DNA from: Talpa occidentalis
Taxonomy: Eukaryota > Chordata > Mammalia > Eulipotyphla > Talpidae
Direction: 5' to 3'
Length of the DNA: 64,000 nucleotides
NCBI RefSeq assembly: GCF_014898055.3
Contig: NW_023603184.1
Coordinates: forward strand, 150,230,149 to 150,294,148
Part shown: positions 1 through 11,615 of the stretch, piece by piece
How positions within the stretch are numbered: position 1 is the stretch's first letter
How the letters are laid out: each line of letters opens with the position of its first letter
Position numbers and translations under genes: made by a program
Notes under the pieces: generated by a model
The model's database searches: none
The model's input: the letters and a program-made list of their open reading frames with translations, nothing else
What the model was told of the DNA's origin: nothing

Positions 1-753
1 AGAGACGGCAACGCCGTCCTCCTGGCCCTGGACTCACTGGACACCAAGGACCACTGAGAGCACCGAGGCGGGAGCAGGGCCCAGGCCTGGCGGAGGCCCC
101 TCTCGGCTTAGGCTGCTGCTCCGCAAGTCCAGGACCCGGCCACGGGTGCGCCCCGACACTCTTTGCCTCTCTTCAGAGCAACAAGAATTATTGTCCTGCG
201 CCTCCAGCCTCGCGAGGTGGTCCCGGCAGGCCGCACAGGCATCTCCCAGCAGGGCCAGGAGCAGAATTTTCTTCCTTGGCCCTCGCGTCCTTCGGTGTCA
301 GGGCCGAGTCCAGCCTGGTGTTTCACTGACACCCGAAGAGCCGATACACACTGAGACTCACCCCCACCCGCACGATGACGCTGAGCTCTGCTTGGACTTT
401 GTAATGACCAGATAGGATGTGGTCAGAACAGTCCCAAGGCCAGTTGGAGAGGGAGGACTTGGTCTGCCACTTCACTTCCAGAAACTTCTTCCCCGAAGCG
501 CTTCATTTATGGAAACTTCTTGGGCACTTGGCTCCCATTGCAGGTGGGCCTGTCTGTGTCCTGGCCCGAACGCCCAGCCCAGCGGGCCGCTGCCCGCACA
601 CAGCAGGTGTGTGCCTCATGGCCACGGTCTTGTGGACAGAACTGATCCACACACACCTCACAGCCCTCCGCACAAGCAGGTGACTGCCACAACCCCTACA
701 CCCAGCGGGCTGCTCTGCCCCTCCATGGGGTCACATTCAAAAATGATCTTTTG

Positions 754-1056
754 GTCAGGGAGGCCCAGGGAGGGCCAGGGAGGGCCAGGGAGAGCCAGGG
801 AGGGCCAGAGAGGGACAGAGAGGGCCAGCAAGGGCCAGAGAGTTCCAGCGAGGTTCAGGAGGGCCAGGGAGGGTCAGGGTGTGTCAGAGAGGTCCAGGGA
901 GAGTCAGAGAGGTCCAGGGAGGGTCAGAGAGGCCTAGGGAGAGTCAGAGAGGTCCAGGGAGAGTCAGAGAGGTCCAGGGAGGGTCAGAGAGGCCTAGGGA
1001 GGGCCAAGGAGGGCCATAAAGGGCCAGGGAGGGCCAGCAAGGGCCAGGGAGGGCCC
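754..1056. repeat. Purine-rich minisatellite
   Basis: Tandem array on a roughly 10-base theme, GGGCCAGGGA/GAGTCAGAGA, merging in its middle (860-1010) into a higher-order unit of about 40 bases combining GGTCCAGGGAG and GTCAGAGAGG. The open frames across it on both strands are repeat artefacts. Confidence 0.9.
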
Positions 1057-1879
1057 ACTGCCAGGGCAAAGCTGTAGCGTTTCACCCGGTCACACATAGC
1101 GGACCAGACGCCGCAGCATGAACTGGGAAATGAGCGCAGAATTTCTAAACCTGGGATCCAAGCTGGCGGCCAAGAGCCAGGTTTGCTTGAGAGACATTCT
1201 TTGGCAGCGGTGGGTGTGTTTGAGCCTTCCGGCCAGAATGCCAGCCTGGCAGACATTTCTCCCCTACGTGCCTCAAGACCCCCCAGTCCATATCACACCC
1301 CTCCTGACTCCTCTGTGAAACCCCACTTAGGTCAAACATCCTCACCGGACCCCAGTGGCCACAAGGGGCCCAGACAGAGGCTGGTGTCCGAGTCAGGGCC
1401 ACGGTGGCGCCTCCTGAGTGCAGAGCCCCTTCCTGGGCCATGCCCAGCCAGTCTACTTCCAAAGCTGCAACGAGAAGAGTGAGGACCTGGGTCTGCACAG
1501 GCATGAGCCCCACCCCCACCCCGACGGGGCGTTTAGAAGAAGGGCCTGCAGGCTGCTGGGGCTCTGACATGCAGCAATGATTGTGGGGTGGGCTTGGGTA
1601 ACAGCTCCTGCCAAACAAGGGAATTAAGGAGCCCCGGGGGCCCAGCAGGCAGACCCTGTTTGGCAGCAGAGGGGGCGCACACCCGCTATTTTTAGCCCTC
1701 CCCCTGCCACGCTGGCAGATGCTCCCGCGAATGGCGGGCAATGGCTTCCATGTGTGCGAGTGGAATGCAGAGGCCCAAGCGCTTCCAGCGCGGGTGTGTT
1801 TCCTTAAAAGGCCTGAGAGTCAGATGGGAGGCCCAAGGGCCAGGAGCCGGGACCCCGGGCGCGCCGGACCCCGGGCGAG

Positions 1880-2380
1880 CAGGGCCATGTGAGCCGACGG
1901 GCGCCTGAGTGTGAGCCTCCTTTAAGTGAAAATGGATTTTTAGTTTTGAAACTCAAAGGACGAGGGTTTGAACTTGCAGATACAGTGAGCTCTGCTCGGC
2001 CGGGGGAGATTATCTCTGTGTGAGTCATTTGTGGCAAGGACATTAGAGCCGCGCACATAAATCCCATCAGACATTTACTGTGCAAACCAAAGCTGCTGGC
2101 CAGCTGGGGAGGGCTCGATGCTAAACAGACCCAGCCCGCAGCGCGAGCCTTTCCCAGGAAGACGCGGAAGGAAGCAGTGTTCTGGCTGCTTCTGAGCTGA
2201 ATGGGATGGGATGCGTAGCAGAGACCAGACCAGAATAGAAGAGAATTAAAATATTCTCTCATTTGGGACCTTTACCCTGAGTGATATAAAACATGCCCAA
2301 GTCTGTTGTTTCTGGGAATGGTGCACATTTATTTCTGTTATCCTGACGTTGTGTCTAGCGTGCATCCAAGCGGCTGAGGT
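1880..2380. promoter_or_regulatory. Candidate distal regulatory element
   Basis: A lower-GC island in GC-rich DNA. Visible motifs are an AP-1 site TGAGTCA (2021-2027), the palindrome-like GAGATTATCTC just before it, and TTGTGGC (RUNX-like) just after it. The motif cluster is suggestive only; such sites occur by chance. Confidence 0.25.
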
Positions 2381-5300
2381 GGTGAATCCAGCAGACTATT
2401 GAGTGTTAGTAAAGGCCAATAGCCAATGTCTTCTTTTGTCCCCAAGCTACAGAAAAGCAAAAGCGGAGAAAGTGTTGACGCCACGGGCGCAGCCTGAGCT
2501 CACCTTCACCCACTGTCCTGTTGCCCGGAACAGTCGGAGGCGCCGCGTCGGTCTGGCCTAGGGACCCGCGGGGACCCCAGGAAATCCAGCAGGCGCAGCA
2601 CTTGGTGCAGGCTAGGGGGGCGGGACCCAGGCGCCCGTCCACGCCCCGTCCCTGGCCTCGGCAAGGCGCCCACAGGCCGAGGGTCAGCAAGTCCCCGAGC
2701 CAAAGTGCTGCCCTTCCATGAAGGCTGAAAAGCTCTGTTTCTGTTGTTCTGGTTCTGCTTTAGCAAACATCGGCCACTTAACTGGGAGGATCGAAGCTTC
2801 CTCCTTCATGCGGACCACACAGCTTGCTGGCCAGCGAGAGCCCTATACACGCAGGCTAACACGCATGGCCACGGGCCTGGGGAGCTCGGCCTGCCAGGGT
2901 GGGGACTCAAAAGCGCTGGCGTCCAGGAAGCAAGCCTCGAGCCCACCACGTGTAACCAAGCCTGTGTTCATGGGGCCACGGGTCAGCGACACAAGCTGGC
3001 CAGCTGGTGGCAGGTGGGATGGGAGGTCAGAGCCCGCAGCGGGAGGCCGGCGCACAGAGCGGGAGAGGCCGGAGAGAGCCTGGAATCCGCCCACCTGCCG
3101 GGAAGGAGGTGCCTGTGCAGGCGAGGCCCTGGCGGCCTCACCCAAACCCCAGGCTTCTACACCACGGCATCCCCACTGCCCCGAGCTGGTCCTGAACTCA
3201 CCGCGCTGGGCAGGGGTGTGCTGTTGGACACCGCGTGACCGGCTCACCCGGGTCTGCAGATGGCCGGTTCCACCCGCCTCCTGTCTGCTAATTTGTGTCT
3301 CCACGAACAAGTGGCTGCTTCTCAGTTGCCGACTTCAGCTCCTCTGTGTCAGCCGCCAGGCGTCACAATGTCCGCCAGCATCTCGAGGAGGGAGGGTCTT
3401 CACAGTCCCGCTGGGCAGGACACAGCCCACCCGGCCAGCACCCCCGGGCCCCGGTGCGGCCTGAAGAGAGGGTGTCAGCACGCGGAGTCTCATCACAGGT
3501 CAGCCGAGCGGGAGACGGGCTTTGCTGGAAGGACCCTGAGTAGCTTCGACGGACAAAGGGGAGCCTGGAAACCCAGGCTCAGCTCCGGGGCGGTCCAGGG
3601 AGCACGGCCGCCAAGTCACCACCCATGTCACACCGCGGACGTGTGACGGCCATGGGCGCTGCCACCCGGCCTGGACACCAGCTGGCTCGCTGACCCGACA
3701 CAGCGGGCTCCCGTGCCCAGAGCTCCCAGGCCGGGGGCCGGTCTCCCCGACACCCCTCTGTCACAGTCGGCATAGGATTTCTCAGCAACAGTATGCACAG
3801 GCAACCAGAAGTGGGGGCTCCACCCCCGGGGACCCCAAACTGAAGACAACGGAGTCACAAGGTAAGTAGTGTCCTCCCTCTCCTTAGCGCCTCCTCTCCG
3901 GTCCCCGGAGGTCGCCCCTGGACGGAACCCCGTGTTCACTGCCACTGCAAATAGGGAGGCCTTGCTCCCCATCTCGCCCCCAGCCCCTCATCTCTGCGTC
4001 CCACAGGCCTTGCCTTGCAAACCACGCCCCTCTGAAACTTGGCAAGGGTGTGCTTTCAGGAGACCCCAAACAAGACCAGCTGGGAGGTGAAGGGGCCTGT
4101 CCTTGGACCAGACCCCACCCTGCCCAGTCGCTCAGCTACAGGCGCCGGGTCCTCCCACAGCCGGCTGGCCAAGGGCTGGCGGAGCTCACGGCACCCCCTG
4201 CGCAGGGGCGAGGCCGGCCTCCCCGGTGAGTCTGCTGTGGGGGCGTCCTGGGGGCCGGCCCGCTCTTCTCTGGCTGTTTCCCACCTCTTTGGGGGTCGCA
4301 ACTGGACTCCAAAATGCTGCTGCTTTGGCAACTCTTTGGCAACCTTAGGCCCTCGTGGAGGCGCAGACGCAGGGATAAGGCCAAGGGGCCCACGGGCAAG
4401 TTCCACACGGGGCCTCAGGAGCCTGAGGGACTCCCGGACCCTGGAGCACCATGGCAGCCCCAGGAAGCCCCAAGGGCTGTGATGGGCCGAGACCATCAGC
4501 TCCCGGGGACACGAGGCAGGGGCAGCATCAAAGCTCAGCCCAGCAGGCGGAGGCAGAACAGAGCAGACTGACCTCTGGGCCCCCTGCACGAGGCCTGGGC
4601 CCCACAGCCCTGGCAGCTCCGCGCTTCTCCAGAAGCTTCACCCTGCTGGGCGGACCTGAGAAGCCAGCTATGAGGAACCGCCAGGTCCAGCTGCAAATCT
4701 GACAACGAGGGAAATTTGGCAGGGACGCGTGAACCATTCCCTAGACGTGAGTCACCGTGGGGAGAAACGAAAGTTTCTTGGAACTGCGGCCCCGGTTCTC
4801 TCCAGCAGGACAGAGCCCTCCAACACGCGGGCTGCTTTTCAGGGGTGTCGAAGGTGGTGGGAAGGGGCGCTCAGGGGCGCGGCAGGCCTGGCAGGCACAG
4901 CACCAGCAGAGGGGCCGGCGGAACCCTGGAGGCTGCAGGGACCGGGGACCCGACCGACGGCCCCACGACCCGCCTCAGCCCAGCAGGCCACCTTGTGAGC
5001 AGCCCAAGCCTGAGCTGGACGTCCAGCTTCTCCCAGAACTGCCCAGGGCAGAGTGGCTCCCGAGAGTGGACGAGAGAAGGAAAACCCGCACCAAGGAAGG
5101 GCGGGTGGGAACGGCCGGGCCCAAGAGCACCGAAGGCCTTGGGAGGGTGGGGCGGCCCCAGGGGTGAGGAGGGGGTGGGGGCTGGAGCAGGCGCTCAGGG
5201 CCCCTTTGGGACAGTCGTCAGAAGCCCCTGGAGGAGGGCGCTGGGTGTCCCCAGAGAGCTGTGGGGAGCTCTGGGCCATGGGGACTCTCTCAGATGCAGC

Positions 5301-5584
5301 CTCCGGTGGTCCAGCTGGGCCACGCTGACCCCGTACCCTCCTCCGTAAGGCGAGGATGGCCAGGCAGCACCGCTGAGATGGGGCCGAAGCTTCTCCCACT
5401 GCCCCGACAGGCTGCAGCCACCAGTCAGTGATGGCCGCCAGTCAGTGATGGCCGTGCTCGTCAGGGACACAGCTGCTGGACAGCCACAGACCCCAGCGTC
5501 TCAGCCTGACTGGAGTCTGTCTGGCCAGGCTGTCTGCGCGGTCATCTGTGTCCACGCACAACGGCTCTCCCTTCATCCGCTCAG

Positions 5585-5990
5585 CAGAATCGCCTGCGGT
5601 TCCGCCCGTGCCGTCGCCACCAACACCGTTTCGTCGATTTAAAGAGCTGAACCGCCTTCCACGCCGCGCGCACCGCTGTGTCCGCGTCCAGCCCCCGGGC
5701 GGCCGTGGTGGGCGCACGCGCTGCTCGGGCTGTGCTTGTGCACACGGGGCCAGGCGGGGCTCGTGTTCCCGTTCTCGAGTCCCTCAGGTTACCCCAGCAG
5801 GGCACGCTGTCCCGGCGGCCTTCGCCTCCCAGAGTGGCTGCACCAAAGCGCCACAACAAAATCCTCTCCGTGGAAAAATGGGCGGTCAGGCAAGGGGGCG
5901 GCCAGGAAGAGGAGGCGGCCGGCGAGCCGCGTGTGGCACGGGCTCTGGCAGGTGCAGGGAGCGTGTGCACACCTCCGGGGGCGAAGCTGT
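5585..5990. promoter_or_regulatory. Candidate CpG-rich block downstream of COL6A3
   Basis: CpG dinucleotides are dense by eye, for example CGCCTGCGGTTCCGCCCGTG and CCACGCCGCGCGCACC. An exact observed/expected ratio was not calculated. No TATA box or exon is evident. It could be a CpG island of an unannotated transcript or simply unmethylated or young GC-rich DNA. Confidence 0.35.
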
Positions 5991-6779
5991 GCTCCTGAAA
6001 CGACATCCGCTGGTCAACAACGAGCAAATCAGTAAAATGCGATTTAAAGTTTGTGATTATTAAATCCCTTTAATCCACTTAGCTTAAAATACGGATTTCA
6101 GGCCAGAAACTCTCTTTTATCACTGGTTGATCACATACTCACTGCATAGTTTTCCTGTTGGGAAAGACATCAAAATTACAAATTCTCTCTAAAAAAAAGT
6201 TGAGTTCTCATTCAAAAAATCCAAACCAGGTGTCCTCGCTGGCCGGCCTGGCAGGAGGAATCTGGGGCTGACCCCGAAGGAACTGGGTGGACATGAGGGT
6301 GAGGGCCGCGGCGGGGTTCAGGGGAGGACGCGGTGTCCACAGCGTGGGCTGACCACGGTTGGGCCTTGGGAAGATGCCCGGCTGTCCGGGGTCAGTGCAG
6401 CAGCTCGGGCCACCCCCGGCTGACCCCAAGTCAGGACAGATGGCCTCACAGAGGCTCTGTCAGCGTTGTGGGAATAAGCGAGAAAGATGATGTCAGTTCT
6501 TGCATATTTTGGATCGAAATGCACCGGGAGCCAGCACTTTCTTCCTCTCCTGTGGTCCCGGCCTTGCGGCCTCTGGTCTGAGTTTTGCACGGCCCCGTGG
6601 CTGCTGCTGGGTCGCGGTGACCGCGTCACCCCCTCGCTGAGCTGGCATCTCACCCGCACGCGCCCTGGGGTCTTTGATTCACTTTACTTTCTTTTTAAAG
6701 AAAGTCAATTGCTTGACTTACTATTGATTTCTCCAAACTAGCTAAATCTGGGGGTTACATCTTCAGGCTCTATGTGCTT

Positions 6780-7020
6780 AGGGCTCCCCTCACCCACCAG
6801 TTCCTGGGCCCTCCACACCCCAGGTCTACCCCTCAACCCCACCCCTCCACCATGCACCCCTCCACTGCTCCCCCCACTCTGCCCCCACCCCCCCATACCA
6901 GCAGCACTCTGCCCCTCCCCCTGCCCCACTCCTGTACCCCTCTGTCCCCCACCCAAGGGCCACCTCTCACCCTTCCACCCTGCACCCCTCCCCTACACGC
7001 CCCGCCCCACCGGCTCTGCC
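6780..7020. repeat. C-rich low-complexity tract
   Basis: Plus strand rich in CCACCCCTCC and CCCCCAC, without a fixed period. It explains the Pro-rich open frame seen there. Confidence 0.8.
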
Positions 7021-8110
7021 CCCCGCCCCTTCTGGAAATCAGCGTATTCTCCTAAGAGCCACTTGGTTGTGAAATGTTGGTTCTTCGGCGTCAGGTGCCC
7101 GTGGTGCACAGACGAGTGCACCCGCCGCGACTGTCTTCCACCTGCTGACCGGCCTGGCTCAGCGGCCCCCCTTCTGCCCACGCCGACCCCAGGCACAGCT
7201 GTCGTCCCTGTGACTGAGTCGCTGTCCTTGGAGTCCATGTCCCGGACACACGGGGTCCCATGCGAGCCCCTGCAGGGTCCAGGTCACCCAGCAACCCCTG
7301 CCCCTCGCCAGAGGCCAGCCCACGTCTTCCTCGCGTGGAGCCCAGTTCCACCCACCACCCAGGCCTGTCTCCCCCGGGCTCCGCTGGCTGCTTCCTGCCC
7401 AAGCCTCGAGGGTTGCCTCAACGTTGGTTGTCTCCTCTGCAGCCGCGAGCGCCCTTCTGAAGCTGGCGCCCGTCACCACCTGCCCAGCCCTCAGGACTCT
7501 CGGGGCGGGCCCCGCCACAGGGTGCCCGCGGCCACCTGCTCCTGCCTCCCCCGCATCTTGTCAGACCCCCACAAGCACATATACCCAGAGGGGTTCACCC
7601 TTGTAGCCCCAAAGCCCAAGGGACCCGACAGCGCACCCACCAAAGGCGTCAACATGCTGGGGGGTCTCCACCGACAAACCAGGGTGCCAGGGGAGGGCCC
7701 TAGATAAACCTGAACATCTGGATGGCTGAGCCCGTTCCTTACACCCCACCCCATGTTGCAGGCTGTGCCCACTGGGGTCTTCAGGGTGGGAGGGCCGCGC
7801 CCCGAGTACACTCAGCCCGGGGCCCACCACACCCACCCCACCCACACACTCGCCCTGCAGAGGAGGTGAACACGCAAGGCGGCCCGACCCGGCGTCCGAG
7901 CAGCAGCACAGGGAAGCAGGAGCCCCCGGGGCATGCAGGCCTCACCCCACAGGCTCCGGGAGTAAAGCACCTCCAGTGCCAGAGCTGGTCAGAGGGTGAG
8001 CCGTCCCTCCCCGCGCCGGAGGGGAACAGGGGAGTAGCCGGAGAGTGAGGCCATCAGGACAACAGGTGACAATTTAATTTACAGAGAACGATTTCCCCTT
8101 CAAAATAGCT

Positions 8111-8375
8111 GCTCCCTGGTGGCGCAAGGGGTTGAGACGCAACCTAGGAAGCTGTCCGCAGCCTCTGCAGCACGAGTTCAATCCCCGGCCAGGGAGCTGC
8201 CCACATGGTGCAGCAGACCTCGCCTGTCTCCCCGCTGCTCCCCTCAGCAGTGGATTCTAGTCGACCTGCCTGTTCTGTTCCCCGCTCTGTCTCTAGTGAA
8301 TCCTCTCACCCCCCACACCTCTGGCCTGTACCCCAGCTCTTATATGCATAAGTAAATAAAATAAATCTTTTTTAA
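8111..8375 (+). mobile_element. tRNA-derived SINE, copy 1
   Basis: The copy begins with a tRNA-like head: box A-like TGGCGCAAGGG and box B-like AGTTCAATCCC. A long tRNA-unrelated body follows, ending ATAAATAAAATAAATCTTT-like. Imperfect target-site duplications flank it: AAAATAGCT (8102-8110) and AAAATAACT (8376-8384). It is the only copy outside COL6A3. Confidence 0.9.
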
Positions 8376-9762
8376 AAAATAACTCCTCTGGACAGGTAAC
8401 GTGCTCTTTAAAAAAAAAAAGAAGTAAGTGTGGGGACTTTGAGAGAAAAGCATGGAGCCCCCCCACCACTACCCCAGGCTTCAGCTCTGCTGCGTCTGCA
8501 CCTCACACCTCCTCTGCGGAAGGACCCCCTGTGTGTGCGGGTCCCCGAGCCCCCCTCACCGCACAGGACAAGTCACTGAGGTCTGGGAGCGGCACAGAAC
8601 CCCCCAAGTGCACACTGGGCAGCCCACAAAGTCACTCACTCTCCCACCACCCTCTACCCCCTTCCTGTTTCTGAGGCTCAACCTTCACTCGGGGTTCTGG
8701 AAACACCCTGCCAGGGGTCCCCCAGACCTTGCCCGGGAGGCACCCCCACTCTCTGCAGGTCAGACCTCCTCCCTGACCGTCCTCCCCAAGCGAGGACAGT
8801 CACCTGCTGCCCGGGCTCCTCCCCTCTCTCGCCCCTTATCCTCACGGACGCTCACCTGGGCCAACCCGGCGCGGGTCTGCAGCTCCCAGAGCCCCTCAGC
8901 TGGGGAGCCCCTCAGCTCGGGGCCCTGCTGCCTGCCCCCCTCAGGTGCCTGCTGAGCGGACGCTGCCCTGGTGCACTGCCCGCTGCCCGGGGACAGCCGT
9001 GAGGCCTCCCCCCAGCCGGCAGCACGCCACCCAGCAGCCAGCCTCCTGGAGCGGGTCCCCGCACCGAGTGAGGTAGCCCGTGCGCGCCCCACACCCGCCC
9101 CAGCTGTCCCCCCTTCACCTCCCAAAGAAACGACTCAGACCCTTCATCCCAGAGCCTGCTTCTGGGGCCCCACAGACCACGGCGCCCACTCGAGGGAAGG
9201 CCGGGGAGCCTGGCGCCCAGCGAGGGCCCTGCTCCTTTGTCCCCAGGAGAGCGGCTGTTGGCGCCTGGCGGGCCCCACCCCGAGCGGAGGCCAAGGCCAG
9301 CGCAGACCCCTGCTCTGAGGGCACCACGGCCCTGCTGAGGTGGAGAGGACCCGGGCGGGTGCCGAGGCCGGGCCGCCCCGGAGAGCCAGCTCTTCCCCCG
9401 CGGCGGGGACGGGCTCCCTCCTGGGGGCAGGGGGGCGTTCAGTAGGCCCTCCTGGGAGCCAAGGCGTCGGGAGGAGAGCACCCCAGCCTGGGGCAGGGCG
9501 GGGCCCAGGCTTCCTCCCTGCCACCCGCCCCTGCTGGGGACCGGCTCTGACCACGTGGGGGCTGCGGGGAGGGGAGAGCTGACGTGCAAGGCTGGAGACG
9601 CCTGTGGACCATGGCTGGACTTGAGCCGACTCCCTAACACCGTACCCCAAGAGGGCGTCTACTAGAGGAAGACACCCCACACCAAGAGCTGGTGAGGAGG
9701 GTGTCCCCACGGGGCTGGGAGAGGCAGGGCGGGCTGAACACCCCGGTGAGACCCCACAGATC

Positions 9763-9857
9763 CTCAGAGCACCAGCACACCCCCAACAGGGTCACAGCAC
9801 GCCCCAACAGGGTCACCGAACACCCCCAACAGGGTCATGCACGCCCCCAGCAGGGCT
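9763..9857. repeat. Short minisatellite, about 27-base unit
   Basis: About four imperfect units centred on CACCCCCAACAGGGTCA, with spacing of about 26-28 bases. Confidence 0.8.
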
Positions 9858-10427
9858 AGCATGGGGTGCAGACCGTGGCACAGGGGCCGAGGGTGCAGGT
9901 GAGAGAACAGCAGCCGCCCCAGCCTGGAAGGCGAGGAGGCCCTGCTCCGCCGGGAACTCTGTCCGCCTGGGTCCCGGTGAGGCCTCCCGGGCTCTGAGGC
10001 CTCAGCCGGTTTTCAGATGTGCAGGATCAGCCTTAAGACGCAGCAGGAAGGATTCGCGACAGGCGTGAGCAGGACGGCTGGATCGGGCTCGAGGCCCTCG
10101 CGGGCTACCTGGCATCGGTCACCAGCTCCGTGGCCGCACTGAGTTGGGGCAGGTGCTGGAGAGGCTAGTGATGCTCTGGGCTGGACTGTGACAACCCCCC
10201 CCAGCCCCCAAATAGACGTGCAGAACCTCAGCCCCCAGCACCTCAGGACACCCCTTACTTGGAGGTGAGGTCAGGTCCTGAGGGAGAGGCAAGCCCCTCA
10301 CCCAGCGGGACATGTCCTTGTCAGAAGGGGCATGAGACAGGCTCTGGGGTCCAGCCAGCGGTCAGAGAGAGTGAGGCCAGCCTGGCTCTCAAGACAAAGA
10401 CACAATGGTCCCAGGCAACACGGCCAT

Positions 10428-10803
10428 CCCCGGGCCCCACCTGGCCCCCACCTGGCCCCCACCTGCTCTCCTGGCCCCCGCCGGCCCCCACCTGCTCTCC
10501 TGGCTCCCCCCTGCCCCCACCTGCTCTCCTGGCCCCTGCCTGGCCCCCACCTGCCCTCCTGGCCCCGCCGGCCCCCACCTGCTCTCCTGGCCCCCCCTGC
10601 CCCACCTGCTCTCCTGGCCCCTGCCTGGCCCCACCTGCTCTCCTGGCCCCCGCCGGCCCCACCTGCTCTCCTGGCCCCCGCCGGCCCCCACCTGCTCTCC
10701 TGGCCCCCCCGGCCCCCACCTGCCCTCCTGGCCCCTGCCTGGCCCCCACCTGCTCTCCTGACCCCCGCCTGGCCCCCACCTGCTCTCCTGGCTCCCGCCT
10801 GGC
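10428..10803. repeat. C-rich minisatellite just downstream of COL6A3
   Basis: About 375 bases built from CCCACCTGCTCTCCTGGCCC units with variable spacers such as GCCTGG and GCCGG. It starts roughly 130 bases beyond the poly(A) signal in the direction of transcription. The GC-rich purine strand is the same strand as the transcript. The Gly/Ala/Arg-rich and Pro-rich frames across it are not genes. Confidence 0.92.
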
Positions 10804-10939
10804 CTCATGCACACCTCGGACATAGCTCCCCTGCACCCTCCATTGAAAGCCAAAGGGTGGTGCCCAGATCATGGACGGGGCGGGGCGAGACCTGGTCTCC
10901 CGGGCAGAGGGCGAGTGTGAAAACTCAGAGCCAGCAACA

Positions 10940-11615
10940 CCACGACATTTAATATACTTTATTAAAAAGTTTCTTTGTATAAATTTCCTAAAAATTTTAA
11001 AATTAAAATTAAACCCCCCTGGATTAAAAAAAAACAAAAACACAGACACACACATCAGAGGAGCGCCGCAGCCTGCTCTCCCGCCACTCTCCGTTCGCGC
11101 TCGCAGCCTCCGGTCCCACCGCGGTGCACCAAGGCCGGGGGCTCGCCTCCTGCTAGCTACAGCGATTCTTAGGGGCTTGAGAAGGGGAAAGGCCGGCGAC
11201 CAGCCCGGACAGGGCTCCCGCCGGCCGGCGCGGGAATGCTCAGGAGGGTGAGCCAAGCAGAAGCGCACGTGAGCGGTGAGGTCGGGGCTGCTCTCTAGAC
11301 CTTCCATGCGCCTCGGCAGGCGCAGCGTGAGCCTCCAGAGGGCATTCGGATGGACAGGAGCGTCCGCGGAGCCACCAGCAGCGGGTCACCGTTACCCAGC
11401 ACTCCCGGGCGGGCGTGACGGCCTGGGGACACGAGCGTTGGGTCCACAGACACATTTAGCACCAAGTTGATAGCCTCGCGGCAGAACCTTTCCTCCCAAG
11501 TCCGAGCGTCAATGAAAGCGTGAAATGCACAGGGCAGGAGACCCCCAGAGCTTCTGCGGAGACGGCTGCAAACGGCTGACTCCTTCTTCAAGAGGTATGT
11601 GGACGGCCCGCCCGC
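10940..11615 (-). other. COL6A3: COL6A3 3' UTR
   Basis: About 675 bases follow the stop codon before the likely cleavage site. The first part is GC-rich with many CpGs. The end (about 10950-11040) is A/T-rich, with a T run and TTTTAAAATTTT-like sequence in the transcript. No intron or SINE is seen in it. The 3' boundary is inferred from the poly(A) signal and is uncertain by about 15 bases. Confidence 0.8.
10958..10963 (-). terminator. COL6A3: Poly(A) signal AATAAA of COL6A3
   Basis: The minus strand reads TTTTTAATAAAGTATATTAA here, a canonical hexamer. Beyond the expected cleavage region the transcript strand turns G/T-rich (about 10905-10938, GTGGTGTTGCTGG), as usual for a downstream element. 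I saw no competing canonical hexamer elsewhere in the 3' UTR. Confidence 0.85.

Larger units (their letters stand above)
1..10939. other. Intergenic flank downstream of COL6A3
   Basis: No gene could be supported. Mostly GC-rich unique sequence. Contents: 1-750 nothing recognised; 754-1056 minisatellite; 1063-1740 nothing recognised; 1740-2420 lower-GC stretch with possible factor sites; 2421-5580 GC-rich unique sequence; 5585-5990 CpG-rich block; 6030-6220 and 6670-6760 short AT-rich islands; 6780-7020 C-rich tract; 7030-8100 unique; 8111-8375 SINE; 8400-9760 GC-rich unique; 9763-9857 and 10428-10803 minisatellites. Open frames here are low-complexity or random in GC-rich DNA. In human the next gene on this side is COPS8; no part of it was recognised. 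Confidence 0.75.

Noticed and set aside
754..1056. Possible CRISPR-like or regulatory array
   Set aside because: The units are contiguous and imperfect without unique spacers; it is an ordinary minisatellite in a mammalian genome.
5421..5455. Tandem copy of CAGTCAGTGATGGCCG
   Set aside because: Only two copies of a short unit; a small local duplication without further meaning.
6772..7707. 311-residue Pro-rich plus-strand frame
   Set aside because: It starts in a C-rich low-complexity tract, and no family was recognised in the rest.
8111..8190. tRNA-like sequence with A and B boxes
   Set aside because: It belongs to the SINE head; the acceptor stem and anticodon arm are not intact, so it is not a tRNA gene. 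The same applies to the other copies.
10321..11307. 328-residue minus-strand frame and overlapping Pro-rich plus-strand frames
   Set aside because: They translate the C-rich minisatellite and the COL6A3 3' UTR; no gene-like composition or domain.
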